Assembly: GCA_964444135.1 (NCBI GenBank)
Contig: CAYUFX010000072.1
Location: 1-24,832, forward strand
Source of the DNA: NIOZ-UU13 sp964444135
Lineage (GTDB): Bacteria > Planctomycetota > Phycisphaerae > Sedimentisphaerales > Anaerobacaceae
Reading direction: 5' to 3'
DNA length: 24,832 nt
The notes beneath the pieces were generated by a model. It searched no databases. It worked only from the letters and a program-made list of their open reading frames with translations, and had not been told where the DNA came from. The position numbers were made by a program, and so were the translations under genes. Of the stretch, positions 6,686-14,153 are shown one piece after another. Numbering within the stretch: the first letter of the stretch is position 1; the number at the start of each line of letters is the position of its first letter.

Positions 6686-7315
6686 ATGAAATTAAGTTGG
6701 GCCAGTCGCATTACGATTCTCAGGATATTGTTGATAATTCCATTTGTCAGCTTTATGTTGAAGGTTAATGACCCCGTACTTAGCCCCGCTGCACGGTATG
6801 CAATGCGATATGTTTCAACTGTCATTTTTTTGTCTATGGCGGTTAGTGATGCTATTGACGGTTATTTGGCTCGCAGGAAAAAGCAGATTACAAAGCTCGG
6901 TGCATTTCTTGACCCACTCGCGGACAAGCTGCTTATGACCTGTGCGTGCCTGCTGTTGTCCTCGCAGCGAGGACATGTGGAAGATTTTCTGCTGCCGCCG
7001 ACGGTTGTGGTTTTGATTATCGGCAAGGACCTGTTTTTGCTCATCGGTTTTGTTATTGTTTATCTTATTACTTCACAGATTCGCATTGCTCCTGTGTTCA
7101 TCGGTAAAGTTGCCACTACCCTGCAGTTGTCGATGGTGGCGGGAATTCTGATTGCTCCTGAGGTCTCCGGTGTTTTGCCCGGCTGGATTTGGTTTTTGCG
7201 GGTTCTCTGGTGGTCGGCTGCCAGTACCGCTATTTTGACAACGCTTATTTACATTCGCAACGGAAGTCGATATATTGAACAGTACGAACAAAGCCTGGCG
7301 AACAATAGTCCTTAG
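6686..7315 (+). CDS. pgsA: CDP-diacylglycerol-glycerol-3-phosphate 3-phosphatidyltransferase
   Basis: Transfers the phosphatidyl group from CDP-diacylglycerol to glycerol-3-phosphate, the committed step to phosphatidylglycerol, in the inner membrane. The 209-residue protein has the complete CDP-alcohol phosphatidyltransferase signature: Asp55, Asp58-Gly59, Ala62-Arg63, Gly72, Asp76, Asp80 ('SDAIDGYLARR', 'LGAFLDPLADK'). Several hydrophobic segments lie around it (about 9-27, 43-55, 81-93, 108-128, 141-160, 165-190), and the length is normal. The ATG at 6686 has only a weak ribosome-binding signal. It heads a plus-strand run with ribBA (73 bases downstream) and a lipoprotein gene. A phosphatidylserine or cardiolipin synthase of the same superfamily is possible but less likely from size and motif context. 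Confidence 0.85.
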   Translation: MKLSWASRITILRILLIIPFVSFMLKVNDPVLSPAARYAMRYVSTVIFLSMAVSDAIDGYLARRKKQITKLGAFLDPLADKLLMTCACLLLSSQRGHVEDFLLPPTVVVLIIGKDLFLLIGFVIVYLITSQIRIAPVFIGKVATTLQLSMVAGILIAPEVSGVLPGWIWFLRVLWWSAASTAILTTLIYIRNGSRYIEQYEQSLANNSP

Positions 7316-7388
7316 CCAATAGTATTTAACAAATGGCGACTCACAACTCGAAGCCAGAAACGCAGAATGTCAAATACGAGATAAGAAC

Positions 7389-8630
7389 GTGGCTGTACGA
7401 TTTAGTGAAATAAGGGAGGTTCTGGATGAGCTTCGACGCGGCAAAATGATTGTCCTCGTTGATGCGGAAGACCGTGAGAACGAAGGCGACCTGGTCTGCG
7501 CTGCCGAGAAGGTAACTCCTGAGATTATTAACTTTATGGCCAGGTTCGGTCGTGGTCTTATATGTCTGCCACTGACGGCTGAAAAATGTGATTCGCTTGG
7601 TCTGTATCCACAGACCGTTGACAGTACCGCCCGGTTTGGAACGGCTTTTACAGTCAGTATTGACGCAGCCGAAGGAGTAAGCACCGGTATCAGCGCATCC
7701 GACCGGGCGCAGACGGTTCAGACTGCAATTGCTGATGATGCCAGGCCGGGCGACCTTATTCGTCCCGGTCATGTATTTCCACTGCGTGCTCGTGAAGGTG
7801 GAGTACTCATTCGAGCAGGGCAGACCGAAGGTGCAGTTGATTTGATGCGCTTAGCGTCTTTAAGGCCGGCCGGTGTCATCTGTGAAATTATGAACGAAGA
7901 CGGCTCGATGGCACGAGTGCCGGAGCTGTTGAAATTCTGCGAGAAGCACGATCTTAAAATTGCCTCAATCGCCAAGCTCATAGAATATCGTCTGCAGCGT
8001 GAAAGTCAAATCAAGCGCCTTGAGTGCGTCAATTTACCTACCGACTACGGGGAATTCACGCTTATTGGCTATGAAAGCGTTACTTCAGCCGAGCCACATC
8101 TGGCATTGTGCAAAGGCAGTGTTGGCCGGCTCGATGAAAACGGCAAAACCATCGAGCATAACGAGCCTGTGCTGGTCAGGGTGCATTCGGAATGTATGAC
8201 CGGCGATTTGTTTCATTCGCAGAGATGTGAGTGCGGCTATCAATTGATAACTGCGATGAAGATGATAGAAAAAGCCGGCAAAGGTGCCTTGATTTATCTG
8301 CGGCAAGAGGGTAGAGGCATCGGCCTGACCAACAAACTACGTGCTTATAAGCTTCAGGAGCAGGGCCTTGATACTGTTGAGGCCAATCTACAGTTAGGCT
8401 TTATGGCTGACAAGCGTGATTATGGAATCGGTGCCCAAATCTGTCGCGATTTGGGACTCAGGAAGGTACGCATACTGACAAACAATCCTAAGAAGATTAG
8501 CCGCCTTGAGGTTTATGGTATAAAGATTGTTGAGCAGATACCGCTTAGAGCTGAGCCGGGCAAACACAACATCGACTATTTGCGAACGAAAAAACGCCGC
8601 CTTGGCCACATGCTTGATGAGGATTTATGA
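7389..8630 (+). CDS. ribBA: Bifunctional RibBA: DHBP synthase / GTP cyclohydrolase II
   Basis: Makes both precursors of riboflavin: 3,4-dihydroxy-2-butanone 4-phosphate from ribulose 5-phosphate (N-terminal RibB) and the pyrimidine precursor from GTP (C-terminal RibA). In RibB (1-~205) the metal/substrate motif 'DAEDRENEGDLV' (25-36), 'STGISASDRAQT' (98-109) and 'RPGHVFPL' (125-132) are intact. In RibA (~210-413) the zinc cysteines Cys269, Cys280 and Cys282 sit in 'ECMTGDLFHSQRCECGY', followed by 'RQEGRGIGL' (305-313) and 'DKRDYGIGAQ' (341-350). At 413 residues it is full length. The start is a GTG at 7389. The 73-base leader has no room for an FMN riboswitch. The last codon overlaps the next gene (ATGA), so their translation is probably coupled. 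Confidence 0.95.
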   Translation: MAVRFSEIREVLDELRRGKMIVLVDAEDRENEGDLVCAAEKVTPEIINFMARFGRGLICLPLTAEKCDSLGLYPQTVDSTARFGTAFTVSIDAAEGVSTGISASDRAQTVQTAIADDARPGDLIRPGHVFPLRAREGGVLIRAGQTEGAVDLMRLASLRPAGVICEIMNEDGSMARVPELLKFCEKHDLKIASIAKLIEYRLQRESQIKRLECVNLPTDYGEFTLIGYESVTSAEPHLALCKGSVGRLDENGKTIEHNEPVLVRVHSECMTGDLFHSQRCECGYQLITAMKMIEKAGKGALIYLRQEGRGIGLTNKLRAYKLQEQGLDTVEANLQLGFMADKRDYGIGAQICRDLGLRKVRILTNNPKKISRLEVYGIKIVEQIPLRAEPGKHNIDYLRTKKRRLGHMLDEDL

Positions 8631-9268
8631 AGTCAGAAATCAGAAGTCAGAAATCAGAAGTTAGAAATCAGAAGTCAGAAATCAGAAGTCAGAGTCTGTC
8701 TTCTGTCCTCTGTCGTCTGTCTTCTGTTTTCTGTCGTCTGTCCTCTGTTTTTTGTCTTCTATCCTCTGTCGTCTGTCTTCTGGCGATGCTTTTGGGGGGC
8801 GGTGGTTGTGAGCAGATGCCGAGGCTTTCTGAACTTACTACGCAGACCGATAACGATTTTGAAAGGCTCTCTGTTTATTCTCATTTTGCTCCGGCGAAAA
8901 TCAGTATTATGCCGCTAACTGAATTTATCAATCCCGGCGGTACCCGACAGGCTAATATGAATCTTTACGTCAGTTTGCTGGATTCTTTCGGTTCTCAGAT
9001 TAAATCACCCTGCGTATTTCGTTTTGAATTATACCAAAGAGTTCAGCGCTCGGCTGAGCCTAAGGGAAGGAGAATTATTATTTGGCCGGATATTGATTTA
9101 ACTGAACCGGTTGCAAATGACGAATACTGGCGGGATTTTTTAAGGGCTTACGAGTTCAATTTGCCTTTCGAGTTAGCCGTAAACCAGAGCTACATATTAC
9201 AGGTAACGTGTCTGTGCCCGACCGGCAGGCGCCTCTCAGACGAATTCGCCCTTAAGCTCACAAAATGA
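8627..9268 (+). CDS. Predicted lipoprotein with repeat-encoded signal peptide
   Basis: 213 residues. The ATG overlaps the ribBA stop codon (ATGA), which supports this start. Residues 1-22 are charged 'SEIRSQK'-type repeats and 23-53 are a repetitive hydrophobic stretch ('LSSVFCRLSSVFCLLSS'), both encoded by low-complexity DNA. They are followed by 'LLGGGGC' with Cys61 as the likely lipidation residue; the lipobox is loose because Gly occupies -4 to -1. The mature part (62-213) looks like ordinary coding sequence ('SVYSHFAPAKISIMPLTEFINPGG', 'RIIIWPDIDL'), possibly a beta-rich envelope domain, but I cannot name a family. No other in-frame Met would give a usable signal peptide, so the repeat seems to have become the export signal, or has extended and damaged it. 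Confidence 0.65.
   Translation: MKSEIRSQKSEVRNQKSEIRSQSLSSVLCRLSSVFCRLSSVFCLLSSVVCLLAMLLGGGGCEQMPRLSELTTQTDNDFERLSVYSHFAPAKISIMPLTEFINPGGTRQANMNLYVSLLDSFGSQIKSPCVFRFELYQRVQRSAEPKGRRIIIWPDIDLTEPVANDEYWRDFLRAYEFNLPFELAVNQSYILQVTCLCPTGRRLSDEFALKLTK
8630..8782. repeat. CAGAAATCAGAAGT / CTGTCTTCTGTC low-complexity tracts within a CDS
   Basis: 8630-8693 repeats AGTCAGAAATCAGA words. 8696-8782 repeats TCTGTCNTCTGTC words. The 19-mer at 8708-8726 recurs exactly at 8764-8782, and its exact reverse complement is at 9393-9411, downstream of the same gene. Confidence 0.85.
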
Positions 9269-9304
9269 GAAAGTGCCTAAAGTGTCTAAAGTGAGCTAAA
9301 GTTG
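9267..9304 (+). repeat. Diverged copy of the AGTGAGCTAAAG repeat
   Basis: GTGCCTAAAGTGTCTAAAG followed by TGAGCTAAAGTTG, a shorter relative of the 47-bp repeat at 57-103 and 694-740. It begins at the stop codon of the lipoprotein gene. Confidence 0.7.
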
Positions 9305-9384
9305 CCACAACGTCGTTTGCAAAAGTTTTTCTTGACCAAGAGATAGTTGATTTGTTATAAATAAAATCAGTGAGGTTCGTACTC

Positions 9385-9441
9385 GCAGAAAGCAGAAGAC
9401 AGACGACAGAGAACATAAGACATCTGACATCTGATTTCTGG
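9385..9441. repeat. AGAAGACAGACGACAGAG tract, inverted relative of 8696-8782
   Basis: 19 bases (9393-9411) are the exact reverse complement of 8708-8726 and of 8764-8782. The lipoprotein body is therefore flanked by inverted low-complexity repeats. Confidence 0.8.
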
Positions 9442-9578
9442 CTTTTGATGTGTGGAATCTTTGTAGTTTTTCGAGAAAGGAGGAGTTATGGCGTGAGGTA
9501 CGGAGTTGTGGTGGAAACTTTGCGCTTCGCAGTGAAGAAGTATTACATATCTATTAACAACCTATATTTATTTTTTGA

Positions 9579-9627
9579 ACCCCGCTCGTCGTCCGCAGGA
9601 TGCCTTGCGGCAAAGACGGGACGGGGT
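9579..9627 (+). promoter_or_regulatory. Nested stem-loop in the 5' leader of the LamG protein gene
   Basis: Outer stem ACCCCG (9579-9584) with CGGGGT (9622-9627); second stem CGTC (9587-9590) with GACG (9615-9618); inner stem CCGCAGG (9593-9599) with CCTTGCGG (9603-9610, one bulged T) and a 3-base loop. The structure ends 3 bases before GGAGG (9631-9635). It could act as an RNA leader element or be a hairpin repeat. Confidence 0.45.
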
Positions 9628-9641
9628 GAAGGAGGATTATT

Positions 9642-11801
9642 ATGTCTAAGAAATTGATTTATCTAATTTCTGTTTTGGTGCTGAGCGTGGCAGGTAATAC
9701 CTTAGCTGACCTCGTGGTCCATTGGAGTCTTGATGAGGGGTCCGGCACGACTGCTCATGATTTTTCCGGCAATGGCCACGATGGCACCTTGAATGGTGAC
9801 CCACAATGGGCGACTGGGAAGACAGGTAGTGCGCTGGAGTTCGATGGTACCGGCGACTATGTGGAGGTCGAACGGGTCGTGCAGGATGACTTCACGTTAA
9901 TGGCCTGGATTAAAACAGATACGCCTGGACTTAGCCTGGGCTCCCAGGGTTATCAAGGCAGCGGGCTGATATGGTCGGATGTTGCTGGCGTGGCGAATGA
10001 CTTTATCCTGGCGGTTCTGGGGACAAAACTCTCATTTTTCTGTGGAAACCCCGACCTGTCAGTAAACTCAGACAGGGACATTGTAACGGGCGAATGGGTC
10101 CATGTTAGCGCGACGAGGAGTGCACAGGAAGGAAAAATCAGTATATATATCAACGGTGAACATGAGAACACTATTGACCATGCGAATAATGGCCCATTGG
10201 ATGCTCTGGATACGATTGCTGTCGGAGGGAATGTCCTCGATTCACGATACTATACAGGGCTTATCGACGAGGTCCGCATCTTCGACCACGTTTTGTCGGG
10301 GGTTGAGGTTCTGAGCGCTATGCAAGGCCAGATATGGCCTTATGCCTGGGGCCCTGACCCGGCTGATGGAGCCCTCCATCCGGATACATGGGTGAACATT
10401 TCCTGGAGGCCGGGAGGTCATGCGGTCTCGCACGATGTTTACTTAGGCGAGAATTTTGACAATGTGAACGACGGTGCCGGTGACACTTTCCGGGGCAACC
10501 AGGCCGATACGTTTTTCGTTGCGGGCTTTCCCGGATTTCCTTATCCGGATGGCCTTGTTCCGGGCACGACATATTACTGGCGAATCGATGAGGTCAATGA
10601 CACCGAGCCGAACAGTCCGTGGAAAGGCGATGTCTGGAGCTTTAGTATTCCTCCCAAGACCGCGTACTACCCAGACCCGGCTGATGGTGCCGAGTTTGTA
10701 GATACGGGTGTGCAGCTTAAATGGACGGGAGGTTTCGGTGCGAAATTACACACCGTATTTTTCGGTGATAATTTTGACGATGTGAGCAATGCCGCTGGAG
10801 GTCTTCCTCAGGGAACTACGACCTATAATCCCGGTCCACTTAAAACGGGTAAGACTTACTACTGGCGTGTCGATGAGTTTGATATTATCGACACGTATAA
10901 AGGAGACGTCTGGAGCTTTACTACTGAGGGCGCCGTTGTGAGCCTGAAGCCTTCTAATGTCGCTGTGGATGTAAAGCAGACACAGATTCTTAGCTGGTCG
11001 CCGGGAGAAGCAGCCGCTTCGCATGAGGTCTATTTCGGCACAGATAAAGAGGTCGTGCGCGATGCCGATACAAGTTCGCCGGAGTACAAAGGCACTAAGG
11101 CCCTTGGTTCTGAGAGCTACGACCCCGGAAAACTTGAATGGGATGTCACTTATTATTGGCGTGTCGATGAGGTCAATAACACCAACCCAGACAGTCCCTG
11201 GATAGGTCCTGTCTGGAGCTTTACGACAGCTAACTTCCTTATCGTGGACGATTTTGAGGACTACGATGCCGGCGAGAACCAGATATGGTACGCATGGAAA
11301 GACGGTCTTGGCTATGGCACACCCGGTACTGAACCCTACTTTGCCGGCAACGGGACCGGCTCTGCTGTAGGTGACGAAAACACTCCTTCTTACACAGAGG
11401 AGACTATCGTTCACGGAGGCAACCAATCGATGCCTGTATTCTATGACAACAGCATCCTCAGATATTCAGAGGTGGAGAAGACGCTGACTTATCCGCGTGA
11501 CTGGACCGAGAATAGTGTCACCACGCTGACGATTTGGTTCAGGGGCAATTCGGCTAACGCTTCTGAGACGTTGTATGTTGCTCTCAATGGCAGCGCTGTG
11601 TTCTCTTATGATAATCCTGATGCAGCCCAGATAAATGAGTGGACACAATGGAATATTGACCTGCAGGTGTTCGGCATAAACCTTGCTAATGTCAATACGA
11701 TTGCCCTTGGTTTAGGCAATAAGAATAACCCGCAGGCTGGCGGTTCAGGTACAATGTACTTTGACGATATTCGTCTGTATCCTCCACCACCGGAGCCGTA
11801 A
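9642..11801 (+). CDS. Secreted LamG / fibronectin-like repeat protein
   Basis: 719 residues. Start ATG with GGAGG six bases upstream. Residues 1-22 are a signal peptide ('LISVLVLSVAGNTLA'). Residues ~23-230 form a LamG/concanavalin-like jelly roll ('LVVHWSLDEGSGTTAHDFSG', 'LEFDGTGDYVEV', 'FTLMAWIKT', 'GLIDEVRIFDHVLS'). Three ~97-residue Fn3-like repeats follow, each ending in a YYWR[VI]DE signature (Tyr311, Tyr406, Tyr504) and a '[KG]..VWSF' strand. Residues ~529-712 are a second jelly-roll-like module ending 'MYFDDIRLYPPPP'. This order is typical of large families of secreted planctomycete proteins linked to polysaccharide binding. No catalytic domain or sorting signal is visible. Role inferred: surface or extracellular glycan binding. 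It is followed by a strong hairpin (11926-11956). Confidence 0.85.
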   Translation: MSKKLIYLISVLVLSVAGNTLADLVVHWSLDEGSGTTAHDFSGNGHDGTLNGDPQWATGKTGSALEFDGTGDYVEVERVVQDDFTLMAWIKTDTPGLSLGSQGYQGSGLIWSDVAGVANDFILAVLGTKLSFFCGNPDLSVNSDRDIVTGEWVHVSATRSAQEGKISIYINGEHENTIDHANNGPLDALDTIAVGGNVLDSRYYTGLIDEVRIFDHVLSGVEVLSAMQGQIWPYAWGPDPADGALHPDTWVNISWRPGGHAVSHDVYLGENFDNVNDGAGDTFRGNQADTFFVAGFPGFPYPDGLVPGTTYYWRIDEVNDTEPNSPWKGDVWSFSIPPKTAYYPDPADGAEFVDTGVQLKWTGGFGAKLHTVFFGDNFDDVSNAAGGLPQGTTTYNPGPLKTGKTYYWRVDEFDIIDTYKGDVWSFTTEGAVVSLKPSNVAVDVKQTQILSWSPGEAAASHEVYFGTDKEVVRDADTSSPEYKGTKALGSESYDPGKLEWDVTYYWRVDEVNNTNPDSPWIGPVWSFTTANFLIVDDFEDYDAGENQIWYAWKDGLGYGTPGTEPYFAGNGTGSAVGDENTPSYTEETIVHGGNQSMPVFYDNSILRYSEVEKTLTYPRDWTENSVTTLTIWFRGNSANASETLYVALNGSAVFSYDNPDAAQINEWTQWNIDLQVFGINLANVNTIALGLGNKNNPQAGGSGTMYFDDIRLYPPPPEP

Positions 11802-11925
11802 GCCGAGATTAAGGTGGCCCCCATTGCTTCTGCCGTAAGGCATCTGCCACAAGGCATCCTTTGGACTTCGGATTGCGAAGCAACATATAGGGGCGCGGTT
11901 GATATAGCAGATTTACGTCAATTCG

Positions 11926-11956
11926 GGGCCTATACCGATTGATTCGGTATAGGCCC
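11926..11956 (+). terminator. Perfect 12-bp stem-loop after the LamG gene
   Basis: GGGCCTATACCG-ATTGATT-CGGTATAGGCCC: 12 uninterrupted base pairs with a 7-base loop, 125 bases after the stop codon. No long T-tract follows (TGCTTG), so it may work as a transcript-end stabiliser or as a bidirectional terminator. Confidence 0.6.
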
Positions 11957-11972
11957 TGCTTGTATTCGTATT

Positions 11973-12000
11973 GCATATCTTGTATCTTGTTTGAGATACG
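11973..12000. repeat. ATCTTGTATCTTGTTTGAGATACG word repeat
   Basis: Same vocabulary as the ATCTCGTATCTCG tracts at 3235-3265 and 21697-21749. Confidence 0.5.
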
Positions 12001-12140
12001 CTTTCCTGGCTGGACGCCGCAGCGACTGCAAGCAACACGAAATTTACTCTCCTGACTAAATTAAATTGACCTGACAAAGCGAATCTGCGATTATATCCTG
12101 CGGTTAAGCCTCACCTTTGCTGTATTTTTGTCTAAAAAGA

Positions 12141-12168
12141 GGAACTTTTTGAGGCAAAATTGGTCTAA
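12141..12168 (+). promoter_or_regulatory. ECF (sigma-E-type) promoter of the sigma factor operon
   Basis: GGAACTT (12141-12147), a 15-base spacer, then GTCTAA (12163-12168). Both boxes equal the classical sigma-E consensus. It lies 15 bases before the first possible start codon of an ECF sigma gene, the arrangement expected for autoregulation. Confidence 0.7.
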
Positions 12169-12183
12169 TTAAGGGTAAAACCG

Positions 12184-12822
12184 GTGGTGGAAGTGGCAAA
12201 TATGGATACATACGCTTCTAAGAGGCGTATCGACATTGACGACGCTGTATTGGTTAGGCGGTGCTGGCAGGGCGATTCTGCAGCAATGGAAGAGCTCATT
12301 CTTAAGTATCAGAATCGCATCTACAACGTGGTCTTAAAAATATGTGCAGACCCCGATGATGCCGCGGAACTCACCCAGGAAACATTTGTCAAAGTAATAG
12401 AGAACATAGATAACTTCGAGGGCAGAAGCGGCTTTTATACATGGGTCTTTAGAATAGCCGTTAATCTGACCCTGAATTGCTGCCAGAGAAACGCCAGAAT
12501 TGGCTTTAGATCTCTGGATGCGAGTGAAGCCAAGGCGGAATACAGCAGCCAATCAAATCTCGCGTTGAAGGAGTTTTTGAGCGATGATAGCTCACCTGAC
12601 CCTGCGGCGGTGGCTCAGAACAAAGAATTGTACGAGATAGCTATTGAGTCGTTGATGAAATTGGATGATGCACAAAGAGCCGTCGTTGTTTTGCGGGATA
12701 TCGAAGGTATGAATTATGCCCGGATTGCAAAGGTATTGGATATCGAGTTAGGCACAGTCAGAAGCAGATTGAGTCGGGCCAGAAGTAAGCTAAGACAGAT
12801 TTTGGAGGCCATTTTGCAATGA
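12184..12822 (+). CDS. ECF RNA polymerase sigma factor (RpoE-like)
   Basis: 212 residues from GTG 12184, or 206 from ATG 12202, which is also plausible. Region 2 spans ~25-95: 'RRCWQGDSAAMEELILKYQ', the core-binding 'DDAAELTQETFVKVI' and the -10-reading 'GFYTWVFRIAVNLTLN'. A variable linker covers ~96-145. Region 4 spans ~146-208, with 'LDDAQRAVVVLRDIEGMNYARIA' and the helix 'ELGTVRSRLSRARSKLR' that reads the -35 box. It directs RNA polymerase to a stress or envelope regulon while being held by an anti-sigma factor. The next gene overlaps by ATGA and encodes a one-pass membrane protein, the expected anti-sigma partner. A sigma-E consensus promoter sits just upstream, indicating positive autoregulation. 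The exact ECF group cannot be told without alignment. Confidence 0.9.
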   Translation: MVEVANMDTYASKRRIDIDDAVLVRRCWQGDSAAMEELILKYQNRIYNVVLKICADPDDAAELTQETFVKVIENIDNFEGRSGFYTWVFRIAVNLTLNCCQRNARIGFRSLDASEAKAEYSSQSNLALKEFLSDDSSPDPAAVAQNKELYEIAIESLMKLDDAQRAVVVLRDIEGMNYARIAKVLDIELGTVRSRLSRARSKLRQILEAILQ

Positions 12823-13808
12823 AAGAAATACCAAATATGGACGAATTGCTCAATAGCTTCATTGATGGAGAGCTGCCGGCCAGGCAGCAGACCGAGGTTC
12901 AACGGCTGGTACATCACGAAGAGAAAATTGCACAACGGCTGCAGCAACTGCAAAGATGTAAAATGTTGCTGAGCTCTTTGCCTGTTGCCGAGGCTCCGCC
13001 ACAGATATTGGAGAATGTAAAAGCTTCCTTAGCCAGGAAACCGCTGCTGGTCGAGCAGCCCTTGGTTGTTGACGAAAGGGCCGGAACAAGACACCTGCTG
13101 GGTCGCAAGCTTTTTGCTGCCGCTGCTATGCTCGGCCTGGTTGGCATTTTGACGGCGGTAGTTTACACCATTGTGGCTCCTGAAACTGTCACGCAAAGAC
13201 CGGTTGCAGTTGAGCGCCGAGAGCCGCCCCCGACAGTTGACGTGGTAAAGCCCGGACCGACAATAGTTGCGGCACCATTTAGCGGCAGGCTTGAATTGCG
13301 AACAAGTTACCTGCCTGCTGTTGTAGCATTTATTAACAGGGCGATTGAAGATAATATCCCTTCAGATGAATGGATTGCATCAGACAAAAGCAATGTCAAA
13401 AAACCACATGCTCTTATTTGCGGCAGCGAAAGCTTTAATTTATTGTTGGCTGAGCTGGGCAATATTTGGGACAAGCTGGATTCGGCTGCTTTATTTGTTG
13501 ACACCGAAGTGTTTGGCGAACAGGTTGTGGTTGACGCAGTTACCGCTGAGCAGATATCAGGGATTGTCAACCAGGACGATTCCAAAAGGCGTTTGGAGGT
13601 GGCGAAGGATTTTGCAGTCTTGAACAATATGGCTGAGCATTTACCCGGCAGAGAGATTTTAGCTGCTATCGATGATACTACGGTGGGTTGGATAACTCCG
13701 CCAAAGCCGGTCTTGACCTGGAATCAGAAAACAGTAAAAAAATCGCCGGCCAGGACCAAAGAAAACAAAAACATACATCTTACAATTACGGTTGTGGGCG
13801 GTGACTAA
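12819..13808 (+). CDS. Membrane anti-sigma factor
   Basis: 329 residues, ATGA overlap with the sigma gene. The N-terminal ~80 residues have anti-sigma style: 'NMDELLNSFIDGELPARQQTEV', a helical 'RLQQLQRCKMLLSSLP' segment, then 'APPQILENVKASL'. The zinc-binding His-x3-Cys-x2-Cys of ZAS-type anti-sigmas is absent. One transmembrane helix lies at ~95-117 ('FAAAAMLGLVGILTAVVYTI'), then a Pro-rich linker and a ~180-residue extracytoplasmic domain (~150-329) that I do not recognise. By position and topology it should sequester the sigma factor at the inner membrane and release it on an envelope signal. The stop codon is followed directly, in the same frame, by a broken isochorismatase-family sequence. 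Confidence 0.8.
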   Translation: MKEIPNMDELLNSFIDGELPARQQTEVQRLVHHEEKIAQRLQQLQRCKMLLSSLPVAEAPPQILENVKASLARKPLLVEQPLVVDERAGTRHLLGRKLFAAAAMLGLVGILTAVVYTIVAPETVTQRPVAVERREPPPTVDVVKPGPTIVAAPFSGRLELRTSYLPAVVAFINRAIEDNIPSDEWIASDKSNVKKPHALICGSESFNLLLAELGNIWDKLDSAALFVDTEVFGEQVVVDAVTAEQISGIVNQDDSKRRLEVAKDFAVLNNMAEHLPGREILAAIDDTTVGWITPPKPVLTWNQKTVKKSPARTKENKNIHLTITVVGGD

Positions 13809-14054
13809 GGGACTGCTAATTTTGGCACCCATGTCTGCATTTATCAAACAGCAGTTGATTTGCTCCGAAAGGGATTCAGCGTGGATGTGATTGCGGATGC
13901 AGTTTCTTCGAGAACGCTGGAGAATAAGCAGATTGCAATAGACAGAATGGCCGCCGAGGGGATAAATATCAGTTGCAACGAGATGGCTTTATTTGAACTG
14001 CTCAAGACCGCCGAACACCCCCAATTCAAAGAAATTGCCAAACTGATTAAGTAA
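13809..14054 (+). pseudogene. Truncated isochorismatase-family cysteine hydrolase (C-terminal third)
   Basis: Immediately after the anti-sigma stop, and in the same frame, about 80 codons read as the end of a YcaC/nicotinamidase-type hydrolase: 'GTHVCIYQTAVDLLRKGF', with the catalytic-type Cys in 'HVCIYQT', then 'VIADAVSSRTLENK', 'ALFELL' and 'FKEIAKLIK', ending at TAA 14052-14054. The N-terminal ~100 residues, with the catalytic Asp and Lys, are missing; the anti-sigma gene occupies that place. The only internal start is a TTG at 13860, past the Cys, with no ribosome-binding site. It is therefore a remnant, probably left by a deletion that joined the two loci. A short expressed peptide cannot be excluded. 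Confidence 0.78.
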
Positions 14055-14153
14055 TATCGGCTTTCCTTTTTAATATCATTCTCTTTTTTTTGTGCATTTT
14101 TACCGGTCAGAAGCATGAAAATAAAAAGAAATTCAAAAATATTCTATTTTTAC

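Larger units (their letters stand above)
9305..9641. other. Intergenic leader of the LamG protein gene
   Basis: Gene-free. It contains the inverted CAGAAGACAGACGACAGAG tract (9385-9441) and a GC-rich nested stem-loop (9579-9627) ending directly before the ribosome-binding site. An open frame at 9370-9657 runs through repeat DNA and is rejected. Confidence 0.6.
11802..12140. other. Intergenic region after the LamG gene
   Basis: No supportable gene. The LamG frame stays open for 46 codons after its TAA, up to a TGA inside the terminator hairpin. An ATCTTGTATCTTG word tract lies at 11973-12000. A weak sigma-70-like pair, TTGACC (12066-12071) and GATTAT (12089-12094) with a 17-base spacer, precedes the sigma factor gene. 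Confidence 0.5.

Noticed and set aside
7316..7388. FMN riboswitch before ribBA
   Set aside because: The gap is only 73 bases and shows no recognisable RFN element.
9370..9657. 95-codon open frame before the LamG gene
   Set aside because: It crosses the CAGAAGACAG repeat and the leader hairpin and overlaps the well-supported LamG start.
10746..11426. 226-codon minus-strand open frame inside the LamG gene
   Set aside because: It is antisense to conserved Fn3-like repeats, with no motif of its own.
12819..13060. Zinc-binding anti-sigma motif
   Set aside because: The N-terminal region has no His-x3-Cys-x2-Cys; it is called anti-sigma on topology and position only.
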